Assembly (NCBI GenBank): GCA_040757835.1
Contig: JBFLWJ010000020.1
Location: 1 to 59,580, forward strand
Direction of reading: 5' to 3'
DNA: 59,580 bases
From: Actinomycetota bacterium
Lineage (GTDB): Bacteria; Actinomycetota; Geothermincolia; Geothermincolales; RBG-13-55-18
Made by a program: the position numbers and the translations under genes. The notes below the pieces were generated by a model. That model did not search any database, was not told the origin of the DNA, and saw only the letters and a list, made by a program, of their open reading frames with translations. Below are positions 50,618-59,456 of the stretch, one piece after another (the first letter of the stretch is position 1; every line of letters starts with the position of its first letter).

Positions 50618-51664
50618 ATGTCAAACGTCTTTCGCTCGGTCATGATCTTCGCTATCGCCATCTCCCTGCTCGCCATCGTGGCTTTCCTTGGCGCCTGCTC
50701 GAACGGGGAGACCGGAACAGCTGCTCCCGCAGCGGTCCGCCTCGGCTACTTCCCCAACGTTACCCACGCGCCCGCTATCCTGGGCGTCACCGAAGGGTAT
50801 TTCCAGGAGGAGCTGGGTGATGTCTCCCTGCAGACCGCCACCTTCAACGCGGGCACGGAGGCCACCGAGGCGCTTTTCTCGGGAGCCATCGACATGACCT
50901 TCATCGGGCCGAACCCGGCCATCAACGCCTTCGCCCAGTCGGGCGGAGAAGCGGTACGCATCGTATCGGGGACCACGTCGGGCGGCGCCGCGCTGGTGGT
51001 CCGCGAGGGCGTCGACACCCCCGCCGACCTGGCCAGCACGCGGCTCGCAACGCCATCCCTCGGGAACACCCAGGACGTGGCCCTGCGCGCCTGGCTTGCC
51101 GACCAGGGATATGCCACCACCCTGGAGGGAGGTGGCGACGTCTCCATCCTCCCGCAATCCAATGCCCAGACCCTTGAGACCTTCCGCTCGGGCGACATCG
51201 ACGGGGCCTGGGTCCCGGAACCGTGGGCGACCCGCCTGGTGCTCGAGGGTGGCGGGCACGTCCTGGTGAACGAGGCCGACCTGTGGCCCGAAGGCCAGTT
51301 CGTCACGACCCACCTCATCGTGGCCACCTCTTTCCTGGACGAGCACCCGGACCAGGTGCGGGCCGTGCTGCGCGGGCTCATCCGCGCCGTCGACTTCGCC
51401 AACCAGGACCCGTTCCAGGCACAGGCCGCGGTTAACGCCAACATCGAGCAGCTCACCGGCAAAGCCCTGGCACCAGATGTGATCTCGGGTTCCTGGAACA
51501 ACCTCACCTTCACCCTTGACCCCATCGCGTCCTCGTTGCAGCGATCGGCCGACGATGCCATTGAAGTGGGGCTGCTCGAACCGGTCGACCTGAAAGGTAT
51601 CTACGCCCTCGACATCCTCAACGAGGTCCTCCGCGAGGAAGGCCGTCCGGAGGTCAGTCAATGA
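50618..51664 (+). CDS. ssuA: Aliphatic sulfonate-type ABC transporter substrate-binding lipoprotein
   Basis: 348 residues. The N-terminus is a lipoprotein signal (hydrophobic core to LGAC, Cys27). The mature part matches SsuA/TauA/NMT1-type binding proteins: RLGYFPNVTHAPAILGVTEGYFQ, FIGPNPAINAFAQSGGEAVRIVSGTTSGG, STRLATPSLGNTQDVALRAWL, and WVPEPWATRLVLEGGG. The likely ligands are sulfonates or related organosulfur acids, though nitrate and thiamine-precursor binders share the fold. ATG 50618 is behind GGGGAGGAGGG. Its stop overlaps the ssuB start in ATGA. Confidence 0.87.
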   Translation: MSNVFRSVMIFAIAISLLAIVAFLGACSNGETGTAAPAAVRLGYFPNVTHAPAILGVTEGYFQEELGDVSLQTATFNAGTEATEALFSGAIDMTFIGPNPAINAFAQSGGEAVRIVSGTTSGGAALVVREGVDTPADLASTRLATPSLGNTQDVALRAWLADQGYATTLEGGGDVSILPQSNAQTLETFRSGDIDGAWVPEPWATRLVLEGGGHVLVNEADLWPEGQFVTTHLIVATSFLDEHPDQVRAVLRGLIRAVDFANQDPFQAQAAVNANIEQLTGKALAPDVISGSWNNLTFTLDPIASSLQRSADDAIEVGLLEPVDLKGIYALDILNEVLREEGRPEVSQ

Positions 51665-52461
51665 CCATCTCCGCCCAGGACCTTGGTGCTGTCGCAGCAG
51701 TCGGGGAGGGCCCGGCGGAGGCCCCCACGGTCCGCGTGGAGCACCTATGGAAGACCTATGGTAACGGCCGGTCCGAGGTCCTCGCCCTCGCCGATTTCTC
51801 CCTGGACGTCTTTCCCGGGGAGTTCGTCTGCCTGCTCGGCGCTTCCGGGTGCGGCAAGACAACCCTGCTCAACCTCATCGCCGGCATCTACAGCATCGAT
51901 CGCGGCTCCATCACCACCGACGGGCGCGGGGTGGGGATGGTCTTCCAGGAACCCGCGCTGTTCCCCTGGCTCACGGTGCGGCGGAACGTGGAGACATCCA
52001 TGCGGTTCCGGCGCCTCCATAAGCACGGGCGCCGGCAGCGCGTGGATGAACTGCTGCAACTCGTGCACCTGCACGAATTCGGGGACTGCCGCCCCCACGA
52101 ACTCTCCGGGGGCATGCAGCAGCGGGCCACGCTCGCGCGCGCTCTCGCCCAGGACGCCGAGATCATGCTCATGGACGAGCCGTTCGGGGCCCTCGACGCG
52201 ATGACCAGAGGGATCCTGCAGGATGAGCTTGAACGCATATGGCGCGCCACGGGAGTGACCGTGCTCTTCGTGACCCATGACGTGAGCGAGGCCGTGCGCC
52301 TGGGCGACCGGGTGGTGCTCCTCTCCAGCAGGCCCGGCCGGGTGATCGAGGAGTTCCCGATAGCGCTGGCGCGGCCGCGCCGCATCGACTCGACCGAGGT
52401 CGGCGAGGTCGCCCGGGTGATCACCGAGCGGCTCCGCGACGAGGTGAGGAGACATGGCTGA
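51661..52461 (+). CDS. ssuB: ABC transporter ATP-binding protein (SsuB-type)
   Basis: 266 residues with Walker A GASGCGKTT at 60-68, Q-loop FQEPALFPWLTV, signature LSGGMQQRATLARAL, Walker B EIMLMDEPFGALD and switch His in FVTHDVSEA. It powers the importer formed with the flanking ssuA and ssuC genes. ATG 51661 overlaps the ssuA stop by four bases and its own stop overlaps ssuC by eight, so the three genes are translationally coupled. Confidence 0.9.
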   Translation: MTISAQDLGAVAAVGEGPAEAPTVRVEHLWKTYGNGRSEVLALADFSLDVFPGEFVCLLGASGCGKTTLLNLIAGIYSIDRGSITTDGRGVGMVFQEPALFPWLTVRRNVETSMRFRRLHKHGRRQRVDELLQLVHLHEFGDCRPHELSGGMQQRATLARALAQDAEIMLMDEPFGALDAMTRGILQDELERIWRATGVTVLFVTHDVSEAVRLGDRVVLLSSRPGRVIEEFPIALARPRRIDSTEVGEVARVITERLRDEVRRHG

Positions 52462-53320
52462 ACCCATCTCCCCCCTCGACCAGGACATCCGGGGAGTAGA
52501 CGCCCTCGACATCCCGCGGCGGGACAGGCGGTCACTGGCGCTCGCCCTCTGGAGGTCCCTGTGGCCGAAGCTTGCCGCGATAGCTCTGGTCTTCGCAGTA
52601 TGGGAGCTGGCCGTGTTGAGCGGCTGGAAGCCGACCTACGTGCTCCCGCCGCCCTACGAGGCGTTCGGACGCCTCGGTGAACTCATAACCACCGCCGATT
52701 TCTGGAGGGCGGTGGCTATCACCATGCAGCGGGCCGTGTTCGGCTTTGCCCTCGCCGTATCGCTGGGGACGATATCGGGCCTGGCGGTATCGCAGTCCAG
52801 CGTCCTGCGCCGGGCCGTGGGCTCCATGATCACAGGCCTTCAGAGCATGCCGTCCATCGTGTGGTTCCCCTTCGCCATCCTGCTCTTCGGCCTCACCGAG
52901 GGGGCCATCCTCTTCGTGGTGGTGTTGGGGGCCGCTCCGGCCATCGCCAACGGGCTCATCTCGGGCATCGACAATATCCCGCCCATCCTGCTGCGGGCCG
53001 GCCAGGTGCTGGGCGCCCGCGGCCTCAACTCGTGGCGGCACGTGGTGCTCCCGGCCGCGCTCCCCGCCTACGTCGCCGGGCTGAAACAGGGCTGGGCCTT
53101 CGCCTGGCGGTCACTCATGGCGGGCGAGCTGCTGGTGATCATCGCGTCACGGCCATCCATCGGCGTCCGCCTGCAGTTCGCGCGCGAGCTGAGCGATGCC
53201 GCCGGCCTCATGGCCATGATGATCGTCGTCCTGGTGATCGGCCTCATCGTGGACGGCGCGGTGTTCGGCAACGTCGAGCGATGGATCCGGCGCAACCGCG
53301 GCCTGGAGGTCACCCGCTAG
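52454..53320 (+). CDS. ssuC: ABC transporter permease (SsuC-type)
   Basis: 288 residues with about six membrane segments and the permease EAA-like loop (ADxxxxAxxxGxxxxxxxxxVxxPA pattern: AGQVLGARGLNSWRHVVLPAALPAYVAGLKQG). The N-terminal 35 residues are polar. It belongs to the BPD_transp_1 sulfonate/nitrate/taurine permease group. The start is ATG 52454 inside the end of ssuB. No sulfonate monooxygenase (SsuD/SsuE) follows; the next gene is convergent. Confidence 0.9.
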   Translation: MAEPISPLDQDIRGVDALDIPRRDRRSLALALWRSLWPKLAAIALVFAVWELAVLSGWKPTYVLPPPYEAFGRLGELITTADFWRAVAITMQRAVFGFALAVSLGTISGLAVSQSSVLRRAVGSMITGLQSMPSIVWFPFAILLFGLTEGAILFVVVLGAAPAIANGLISGIDNIPPILLRAGQVLGARGLNSWRHVVLPAALPAYVAGLKQGWAFAWRSLMAGELLVIIASRPSIGVRLQFARELSDAAGLMAMMIVVLVIGLIVDGAVFGNVERWIRRNRGLEVTR

Positions 53321-53349
53321 CGCGCTCCTGGACCATGTGCTTGGGGCGT

Positions 53350-55008
53350 TCATTCGCTTCCGCCTTTCTCGTCCTGCCCAGCGGCCAGCAGGTTGAGTGC
53401 CATACGCGGTCTCAGCTCCACCTCCTGCATGATGAGCTTTTCCGGGTCTGGGGACACGTAAAAGGCGGGGTCGCTTACGTTGTCCGGGTCGAAGGCGGCC
53501 TTGATGCGGCGCAGCCACTCGTGATAGTCGCCGATGAGAGGCCCGAAGATCTCCGCCACGATGGCGCCTCCCGCGAAGCCAAGGCCAGGTCCGAGTTTCT
53601 TCAGTGCGGTGTCCGTGAGCGTGCTCGCCAGGTAGTCCTCCGCGGCTTCCAGTTGCTCGGGGTCACGCGGGTCGTAGATATAGAGCTCCTCCTGGTGGCC
53701 AAAGCCCGTGCTGCCCTCGTAGATCCCTCCCCAGGAGTTATCCGCCAGGTCGTCCATAAGCCTTCCCGCCTCGGTGAACAGCGCTTTCAAGCGCGCACCC
53801 TCCTGGGACTGGTAAGCGGGGTGGTCGAACCCCTCCAGGGCTCCATATGAAGTCCCGAAGGTCCCGCCCATGCGGAAGATGAGTGGTGGCATGGCCGCGC
53901 GCACGAATCCCCACCAGAAAGCGCCGTGCATTTCCGGCAGCTTGCGCAGGTCGATGCATATGCCCTCGCATTCCTCGACGATCTCCTCCAGGACCGCCTT
54001 TTGATACGCGAATTCCCGCGGGGTGCGCGCACAGATCATGAACTGGAACTGGAAGCGCAAGGCCTTGAGCATCTCCTTGAAGACCGGGAAGCGCGTAAGT
54101 CTCTTGAGCCCCCTGGGTATCATGGTCGCGGCCATGGCGCCTATGGAATTCTTGCACATTATGTACCCTATCTCGGCATCGGCTATGTGGTAGGCCGCGT
54201 CGGCCCAACGTTTCAGGTCGGGGAAGGCGATCAAGAACATCGCGTGGGTATCCGGCACGTCCGCGGTAACGTCGATCAGCAGGCCATCGACCTGTGGCTC
54301 CTCCGGGCCGGGCCAGGGGAAGAGCTTGATGGCGCAGCGCGTGAACACCCCCAGGCCGCCGCAGGCGCCCATGAAGCCGCGCATGGCACCGCGCAGGCTT
54401 GGCCCGGGACCATCGCCGTTGAACCACCCGGCGTCCTGCCCCAGAGTCCCGATCCGCAATACCTCTCCATCGGGAAGCACCCATTCCACACCCAGTACGT
54501 TGCGGGCGCTGTAGGAGGTGGTGAGGCCGCTCCATCCGTAGCCGCAGAGGGATGTGGCGCTGGCCAGGGGTGAGGAGCCACAGCCGGCCCCTATGATATG
54601 GCAGTTCAATCCCCTCTTCATGGCTTCCGCCTGCAATTGGGAACAGATGGCGAGCGGCTCCACGACCGCGTACATGTTCTTCTCGTCGATCTCCAGGATG
54701 CGGTTCATCCTCTTCAGGTCTATCTGTACGGTGTTCTCTCCGCCCAGAGCGTTCCAGGCTCCCCAGCCGGTGCTCATGGCCTTGAACTGCAGGCCGTTGC
54801 GGCCGCAGATCCTTACCACCTCCTGCACCTCCCCGGTGCTTCCGGGCAGCACCACCGCCACGGGCCGGTAGCGGCACCACGAATCGGGGAGGCCGAGGAT
54901 GTCGGTGAAGGGTTGCCAGGTATAGCCATCCAGCACCGCCGGTTCGCGGGAGACGTTCTCGGGACCCAGTGCTTCCTGAAGTTCCCGGTAGACTTCATCT
55001 TTCATCAT
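53350..55008 (-). CDS. FAD-binding oxidoreductase (PCMH/FAD-linked oxidase)
   Basis: 552 residues. The PCMH FAD domain covers roughly residues 40-230 (VVLPGSTGEVQEVVRICGRNGLQFKAMSTGWG; GSSPLASATSLCGYGWSG; GVEWVLPDGEVLRIGTLG). A C-terminal FAD-linked oxidase domain ends with AFDPDNVSDPAFYV. It resembles 4-cresol dehydrogenase/glycolate-oxidase-like flavoproteins. ATG 55008 is preceded by GGAGGTG, which overlaps the stop of the upstream iron-sulfur gene. It is the last gene of a tight four-gene operon and probably hands electrons to the CCG protein. Confidence 0.85.
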   Translation of the reverse strand: MMKDEVYRELQEALGPENVSREPAVLDGYTWQPFTDILGLPDSWCRYRPVAVVLPGSTGEVQEVVRICGRNGLQFKAMSTGWGAWNALGGENTVQIDLKRMNRILEIDEKNMYAVVEPLAICSQLQAEAMKRGLNCHIIGAGCGSSPLASATSLCGYGWSGLTTSYSARNVLGVEWVLPDGEVLRIGTLGQDAGWFNGDGPGPSLRGAMRGFMGACGGLGVFTRCAIKLFPWPGPEEPQVDGLLIDVTADVPDTHAMFLIAFPDLKRWADAAYHIADAEIGYIMCKNSIGAMAATMIPRGLKRLTRFPVFKEMLKALRFQFQFMICARTPREFAYQKAVLEEIVEECEGICIDLRKLPEMHGAFWWGFVRAAMPPLIFRMGGTFGTSYGALEGFDHPAYQSQEGARLKALFTEAGRLMDDLADNSWGGIYEGSTGFGHQEELYIYDPRDPEQLEAAEDYLASTLTDTALKKLGPGLGFAGGAIVAEIFGPLIGDYHEWLRRIKAAFDPDNVSDPAFYVSPDPEKLIMQEVELRPRMALNLLAAGQDEKGGSE

Positions 55009-55009
55009 C

Positions 55010-56278
55010 TCAAACACCTCCAAGAGACGCAGAGAGCAGTTCCATCACGTCATAGACCTTCATCTCCACTCCCGTCTCCGTGACGGTGTCCCTGAAGATC
55101 CTCACGCACCACGGGCAGGCGGTGACCAGCGCTTCCGCACCGGTAGCCGCGGCCTCCTCCAGGCGGTCCGCGGCTGTCCACGCGGCGAAATCCGGGAAGG
55201 CCTCCAGTACGCCTCCCCCGGCACCGCAACACCATGAATACTCGCGTATGCGTTCCATCTCCACCAGCTCAGCCCCGGGCAGCGCCCTGATGATATCCCG
55301 CGGCGGATCGAAGACTCCCATGCGCCCGCTCTGTTTGAAACGCACCGGCCGCTGGAGCTTATCACCACCGTCCCATCCGGCCTTGTAGGTCTCGCCGCGC
55401 CGCCCCAAGTGGCAGGGGTCATGGTATGTGACGCGCATGGGGACATCCCCGGCCGGCTCGATCCTTCCCTCCTTGATCATGCGGCCCACTAACTCGGTAA
55501 CGTGCAGAACCTCCACCCCCAGGTCCAGCCCCCGCTTGGGATAGAGGTACTTGAAGGTGTAGTAGCAGTCCGAGCAGGCCGTGACCAGAATAGCCGCGCC
55601 CGAGGCCTTGACCCGTCCAGCCATGTCATCCGCGAAGTTGCGCATCTCCCCCTGATAGCCCAACTCGTACGCCCGGCCGCCGCAACAAGCCTCCTCCCTG
55701 CCCGCGATGCCGATATCGACCCCGCTGCCGCTCAACAGGGAGATCGTCTCCCGCAACGTCTCGCGCAGGTCTTCGTCGTATGAGTAGCGGCATCCGGCGT
55801 GGAAGAGGACCTCCACCTGACGCTGACCGATGTCCGGCACATCGAGCCCCTCCGCCCAGCGGCCGCGGTCGGCCTTGAGCATACCCAGGGGGTTGTCCTC
55901 TTTCTTCATTGACTGCAGCATCTCCATGTGCTCGAGGATGAGGAAACCGTCCTCCACGCACTTACCCCTCAGCTCGAGGAGCACGTCGCTGAGGTCGATA
56001 TCGTCCCGGTACACCTGACATGATACCTGGCAGGAGCCGCATAGCTGACAGTTGTAGATGATCTCCGCCACGCCGTCGTTGAGTTCGCTCCGGCCATGCA
56101 GCAAAGACAGGCCCATGATCATCTTCCCGCTGCCGGAGTAGGCGTGAAAATGATGACGGGTGCTGGAGGGACAGCCCGAGGCGAATCTCCAGCTCTTGAC
56201 CTGGCTATGGGGTATCCACTTGCAGCTCGAGCACCTTGAGCACCCCGCCATATCCCTTTCCATATCCCGTAAAGCCAT
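55010..56278 (-). CDS. GlcF/HdrD-like CCG iron-sulfur protein
   Basis: 422 residues. N-terminal cysteine sets (CSRCSSCKWIPHSQ and YNCQLCGSCQVSCQVYRDD) mark [4Fe-4S] clusters. Two CCG domains follow (FHAGCRYSY ... EACCGGRAYELG; and HDPCHLGRRGE ... YSWCCGAGGG), with half-motifs TACSDCYY and TACPWCVR. This matches electron-transfer subunits of glycolate/lactate dehydrogenases and heterodisulfide-reductase-like complexes. ATG 56278 is behind GGAGGGG. It is flanked on both sides, in one operon, by FAD oxidase genes that are the obvious partners. Confidence 0.88.
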   Translation of the reverse strand: MALRDMERDMAGCSRCSSCKWIPHSQVKSWRFASGCPSSTRHHFHAYSGSGKMIMGLSLLHGRSELNDGVAEIIYNCQLCGSCQVSCQVYRDDIDLSDVLLELRGKCVEDGFLILEHMEMLQSMKKEDNPLGMLKADRGRWAEGLDVPDIGQRQVEVLFHAGCRYSYDEDLRETLRETISLLSGSGVDIGIAGREEACCGGRAYELGYQGEMRNFADDMAGRVKASGAAILVTACSDCYYTFKYLYPKRGLDLGVEVLHVTELVGRMIKEGRIEPAGDVPMRVTYHDPCHLGRRGETYKAGWDGGDKLQRPVRFKQSGRMGVFDPPRDIIRALPGAELVEMERIREYSWCCGAGGGVLEAFPDFAAWTAADRLEEAAATGAEALVTACPWCVRIFRDTVTETGVEMKVYDVMELLSASLGGV

Positions 56279-56281
56279 GTC

Positions 56282-57736
56282 TCACCCCTCCTTCCCATAG
56301 CAGAGACGACCCGGGTTCATCACGCCACGCGGATCGAGGATGCCCTTTATCTTCGCCAGCGCCGCCACGGTATCCGGCGCCCTCCCGTAGGCCAGGTCCG
56401 CCCAGATACCATAGGGCCGTGAGAAGAAGCCTCCCATCTCGATACTGGTGCGGCTGATGCTCTCGTAGAGCGTTTTGACCTTCGCGGCTTCCGCCTCATT
56501 CGTGGGGTCGAAGAAGAGATCGAGTTCCAGGTGGCACCCGGTACCCTGACGGATGGGTTGCACGTACACCCCGAGATCGCGCGCAGCGAAACCGTTCGCT
56601 GATATCTCCTTTTCCACAGCGGACAGGAACGCGGGCACCCGGTCCAGGGTGGTCAGAAAAAAGACCTCCCGGCACGCTCCCCGCACGCGCGTCTTCCAGT
56701 GCGGTGGCGGGCACGGGATCTCCAGCCCGCGCACCAGCTCACCGGCATCGATGCCACCCGCGAGACGTGCGGTTTCCACCCCGATCATGGAAGCAATGTC
56801 CGCGATATCCTTCTCCAGGTAAGCCACTCTCTCCCGCGGCCGGTATGTATACCCCGAGATGGAATAGACAAGAGTCCATGGGGGCAGGCTCCCGCTGTCC
56901 TTTTCAGCTATCGCGCCCAGGTTCGCGCCGTTGAGGATGATGCAGGTATCGGGCAGCTTGAACTTCAGGATGGCGTAGGTGAAATCGAGCAGTGCACTGA
57001 AGTCGGCGGCGGTGACCAAGTAAGCTCTTTCCTCGGCGGGCAGCAACTCCAGCTTCACCGTGCCCCAGGTAACCATGGCCATGCTCCCCTGAGATCCCTG
57101 GATGAGGCGGAGAAAATCGGTCTGCCCGGGTCCCATGGGATTCTTCTGTGCGCACCCTACGGCCCACTGCTCCTCCAGGGTACCGGGACCAGCCGCCGAG
57201 CCGGTGCGGAAGACGTCGCCAGTGCCGAATACCGCCTCCACGCACATTAGGGGATCGGTCATGTCCCAGTGATACTTGGGGATGAGGATAGGTTCTCTTT
57301 CCAGCGCGCTTCCCAGGACGGACTTGTTGTGGCGGGGCAGCAGGGGCGAAAGCACCCGCATGCCCGCCTGTGCCGCGGCGCTTCGCAGCTCTCCGAAGGT
57401 AACTCCCGGTTCCACCATGGCCACTTTGTTGCGCCGGTCCACGCGCAGGATGCCTTTCATTCCCGAGAGGTCGACGACGATGGCGCCTTCCGCCATGGGC
57501 AAGGTGTCCCCGCGGGAGTGCGGCTCGCCGGAGGATACGGGGACCAGCGCGTACCCCTTGTCTTTGGCCATGAGCACTATTTCACGCACCTCCTCCACGC
57601 TGGCCGGCTTCACCACGCATGCGGGAGATATACCGTGCGTATAGCTCTCGTCGGAAGCGAAGGAAGTGGTGGTCTGCCTGTCCGCGAGCACCCTCTCGCC
57701 GCCCAAGATCTTCACGCAATCGGCTTTTGCCGTCAT
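56282..57736 (-). CDS. FAD-binding oxidoreductase (second FAD-linked oxidase of the operon)
   Basis: 484 residues with a PCMH FAD domain (ACVVKPASVEEVREIVLMAKDKGYALVPVSSG; AMVEPGVTFGELRSAAAQAG; an FGTGDVFRTGS strand) and a C-terminal oxidase domain ending KIKGILDPRGVMNPGRLCYG. It is only distantly similar to the FAD oxidase at 53350, so the two are different subunits or enzymes. ATG 57736 has AAAGGAGGT eight bases upstream and overlaps the preceding stop in ATGA. The gap to the iron-sulfur gene is three bases. Confidence 0.86.
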   Translation of the reverse strand: MTAKADCVKILGGERVLADRQTTTSFASDESYTHGISPACVVKPASVEEVREIVLMAKDKGYALVPVSSGEPHSRGDTLPMAEGAIVVDLSGMKGILRVDRRNKVAMVEPGVTFGELRSAAAQAGMRVLSPLLPRHNKSVLGSALEREPILIPKYHWDMTDPLMCVEAVFGTGDVFRTGSAAGPGTLEEQWAVGCAQKNPMGPGQTDFLRLIQGSQGSMAMVTWGTVKLELLPAEERAYLVTAADFSALLDFTYAILKFKLPDTCIILNGANLGAIAEKDSGSLPPWTLVYSISGYTYRPRERVAYLEKDIADIASMIGVETARLAGGIDAGELVRGLEIPCPPPHWKTRVRGACREVFFLTTLDRVPAFLSAVEKEISANGFAARDLGVYVQPIRQGTGCHLELDLFFDPTNEAEAAKVKTLYESISRTSIEMGGFFSRPYGIWADLAYGRAPDTVAALAKIKGILDPRGVMNPGRLCYGKEG

Positions 57737-58464
57737 TGTCCTCGACCTCCTTTTATCGCCCCGAGGTATTGCCTCATGCGTATCAGGATCTCCTGGACCA
57801 GCCATTTGAACAGCTTCGGCCTGTGCGCGAGTAGGACCGGGAAGAGGACGGAGGCGGCCTTCTTCATCGCCGCAATATCGACGGTGGCGGAAATGCCCTC
57901 CAGAAAGGCCGGGATCGCCCTGGGGCTTGTCTCGTTGAGGCGTTCGAGGCCGGCGAGCTGCGCGTTGATCATGCCGCCAACGGCCGGGCCCGCCTTGTTC
58001 CTGAGGAACTCCTCCACGTGGGGAGAGGCGGCCTTCAAGACCCCCGGCGTGGCAGCCCTCAAAATGGGCCGCAGGGCCAGCAGGCTCGCCCGCATCTCAA
58101 GAAGCCTGTCGCGGATCACCGTGGCATCGCCGCCCGAGACCACAACGATGCCCTCAACAAGCGGTTTGGCGGTGAGGAGCAGGTTCTTCATCGCTTCCAC
58201 CGCCTCTTGCCCGGCCAGGGCGCGCGCCAGCGGGATCAGCATGTCGTCAAGCATACCGGCGAGGGCTGTGAGGTCGGCCCGCATCAGGTGATCCTCCGCA
58301 TCACCCAGCATCTCGATCTGATCCATGCCGGGGGGCATTAGCGCGCCCGCCACGCCCAGTATCTCGTCCGTGAGTCCCGCCTTATACGCGGCACGCATCG
58401 CCTGCCATACAGCCTCGCTCTTCTCGTCCATACCCGACTGCAGCAAACCAGCTTCCATCTCCAT
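57733..58464 (-). CDS. Helical protein of unknown function, first gene of a redox operon
   Basis: 243 residues, predominantly alpha-helical with regular hydrophobic spacing (DHLMRADLTALAGMLDDMLIPLARALAGQEAVEAMKN; MRASLLALRPILRAATPGVLKAASPHVEEFL; MKKAASVLFPVLLAHRPKLFKWLVQEILIRM). No cysteine motif, signal peptide or clear membrane segment. I do not recognise the family; helical DUF1641-type proteins in redox operons are a loose comparison. ATG 58464 has AAGGGGGAC upstream. Its stop overlaps the next ATG. The divergent TetR and its operator at 58512 probably control it. Confidence 0.75.
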   Translation of the reverse strand: MEMEAGLLQSGMDEKSEAVWQAMRAAYKAGLTDEILGVAGALMPPGMDQIEMLGDAEDHLMRADLTALAGMLDDMLIPLARALAGQEAVEAMKNLLLTAKPLVEGIVVVSGGDATVIRDRLLEMRASLLALRPILRAATPGVLKAASPHVEEFLRNKAGPAVGGMINAQLAGLERLNETSPRAIPAFLEGISATVDIAAMKKAASVLFPVLLAHRPKLFKWLVQEILIRMRQYLGAIKGGRGQ

Positions 58465-58511
58465 GGTCCAGTCCCCCTTTCCCTTGCCGAGAATCATGAT
58501 ATGCAATATAC

Positions 58512-58560
58512 TTTTACCGAATGGTAAAATTAATCATAAGATATTTTACCGGTTTGTCAA
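58512..58560. promoter_or_regulatory. TetR operator: TTTTACC/GGTAAAA palindrome plus second half-site
   Basis: TTTTACC-GAAT-GGTAAAA (58512-58529) is an exact inverted repeat with a 4-base centre. A second TTTTACC (58544-58550) follows exactly 32 bases (three helical turns) later. Both lie between the divergent redox operon (ATG 58464) and the TetR gene (ATG 58653) in a short AT-rich gap. The neighbouring TetR is the obvious binder and would repress both directions. Confidence 0.7.
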
Positions 58561-58652
58561 TATCTCTATGGCTGCGTTATCATCAGCGGCGGGCGACTTT
58601 TCACGACCTGACGACCATGGGGTGCGGGACACACGAAAGAGGTGTACGAGGG

Positions 58653-59360
58653 ATGGCGGCACGCGATAGATCCGCGGACGGATCCGCTTCCAACGGTGAG
58701 GCCAAGAGGCGCTACCGCAAGGGCGATACGGACGAGGGGACGCGGGAGAGGATCCTTAAGGCAGCTACCCGGGTGTTCGCGCGGCACTCCTTCCGGGCCG
58801 CCAGCACACGCATGATCGCTGCCGAGGCGGATGTTGACCATCCGCTCATCCATTACTACTTCGGTTCAAAGGAGAAGCTCTTCGAGGCGGTGACTGAGAG
58901 GATATACAGCGAGGCCATGGAGATGATGCCCGCCTGGCTGGTGGACATATCACGCCGCCCCCCCCTGGAGGGCCTTGCCCGTTTCGTCGACAACTTCCTA
59001 GACTATTACTTCCACCACCCCGAAGCCCAGCAGATCATCTTCGTTAACATGGCGCAGATCGGTCAGCTGGAAGAGATACCCGGCTACCGTCATATCCTCA
59101 TGCACATCGAGGGGGTGCGGAGCATGCTGGAGGAGATGGTCCCCCTTCCGGGAAACAAGGATCTCATGGAGAAGTTCGTTTACTGTTTTCATGTCCTCGT
59201 TGACTCTTTCCTCGGCGCCAAGACCGCCCACGCCCAGGTCCTGGGGGTGGACCCCGACGGTGAAACCTTCAAGCACTGGATCAGGGAATCCCTTCTCGAG
59301 GTGTTCACTCCCCTTCTCGAAAAATTCATGTCCGAGAGCCCGCAAAGAGGCACCGGCTGA
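58653..59360 (+). CDS. TetR/AcrR family transcriptional regulator
   Basis: 235 residues. The N-terminal helix-turn-helix is typical (EGTRERILKAATRVFARHSFRAASTRMIAAEADVDHPLIHYYFGSKEKLFEAV). The C-terminal domain is long and helical (LARFVDNFLDYYFHHPEAQQIIFVNMAQIGQ), like fatty-acid-sensing TetR members, but the ligand is not predictable. The first 25 residues are polar and basic. ATG 58653 is behind GAGGTG; the frame is open to 58521. It is divergent from the four-gene redox operon it probably represses. Confidence 0.9.
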   Translation: MAARDRSADGSASNGEAKRRYRKGDTDEGTRERILKAATRVFARHSFRAASTRMIAAEADVDHPLIHYYFGSKEKLFEAVTERIYSEAMEMMPAWLVDISRRPPLEGLARFVDNFLDYYFHHPEAQQIIFVNMAQIGQLEEIPGYRHILMHIEGVRSMLEEMVPLPGNKDLMEKFVYCFHVLVDSFLGAKTAHAQVLGVDPDGETFKHWIRESLLEVFTPLLEKFMSESPQRGTG

Positions 59361-59456
59361 GCGCTAATGCCGGACGCGAGGTTTTCCCCTCCCTGAAAAG
59401 GGTATTCTATGGAATATGGTTTGATCCATTCCGGATCGGTAATTATATAATAAGGT

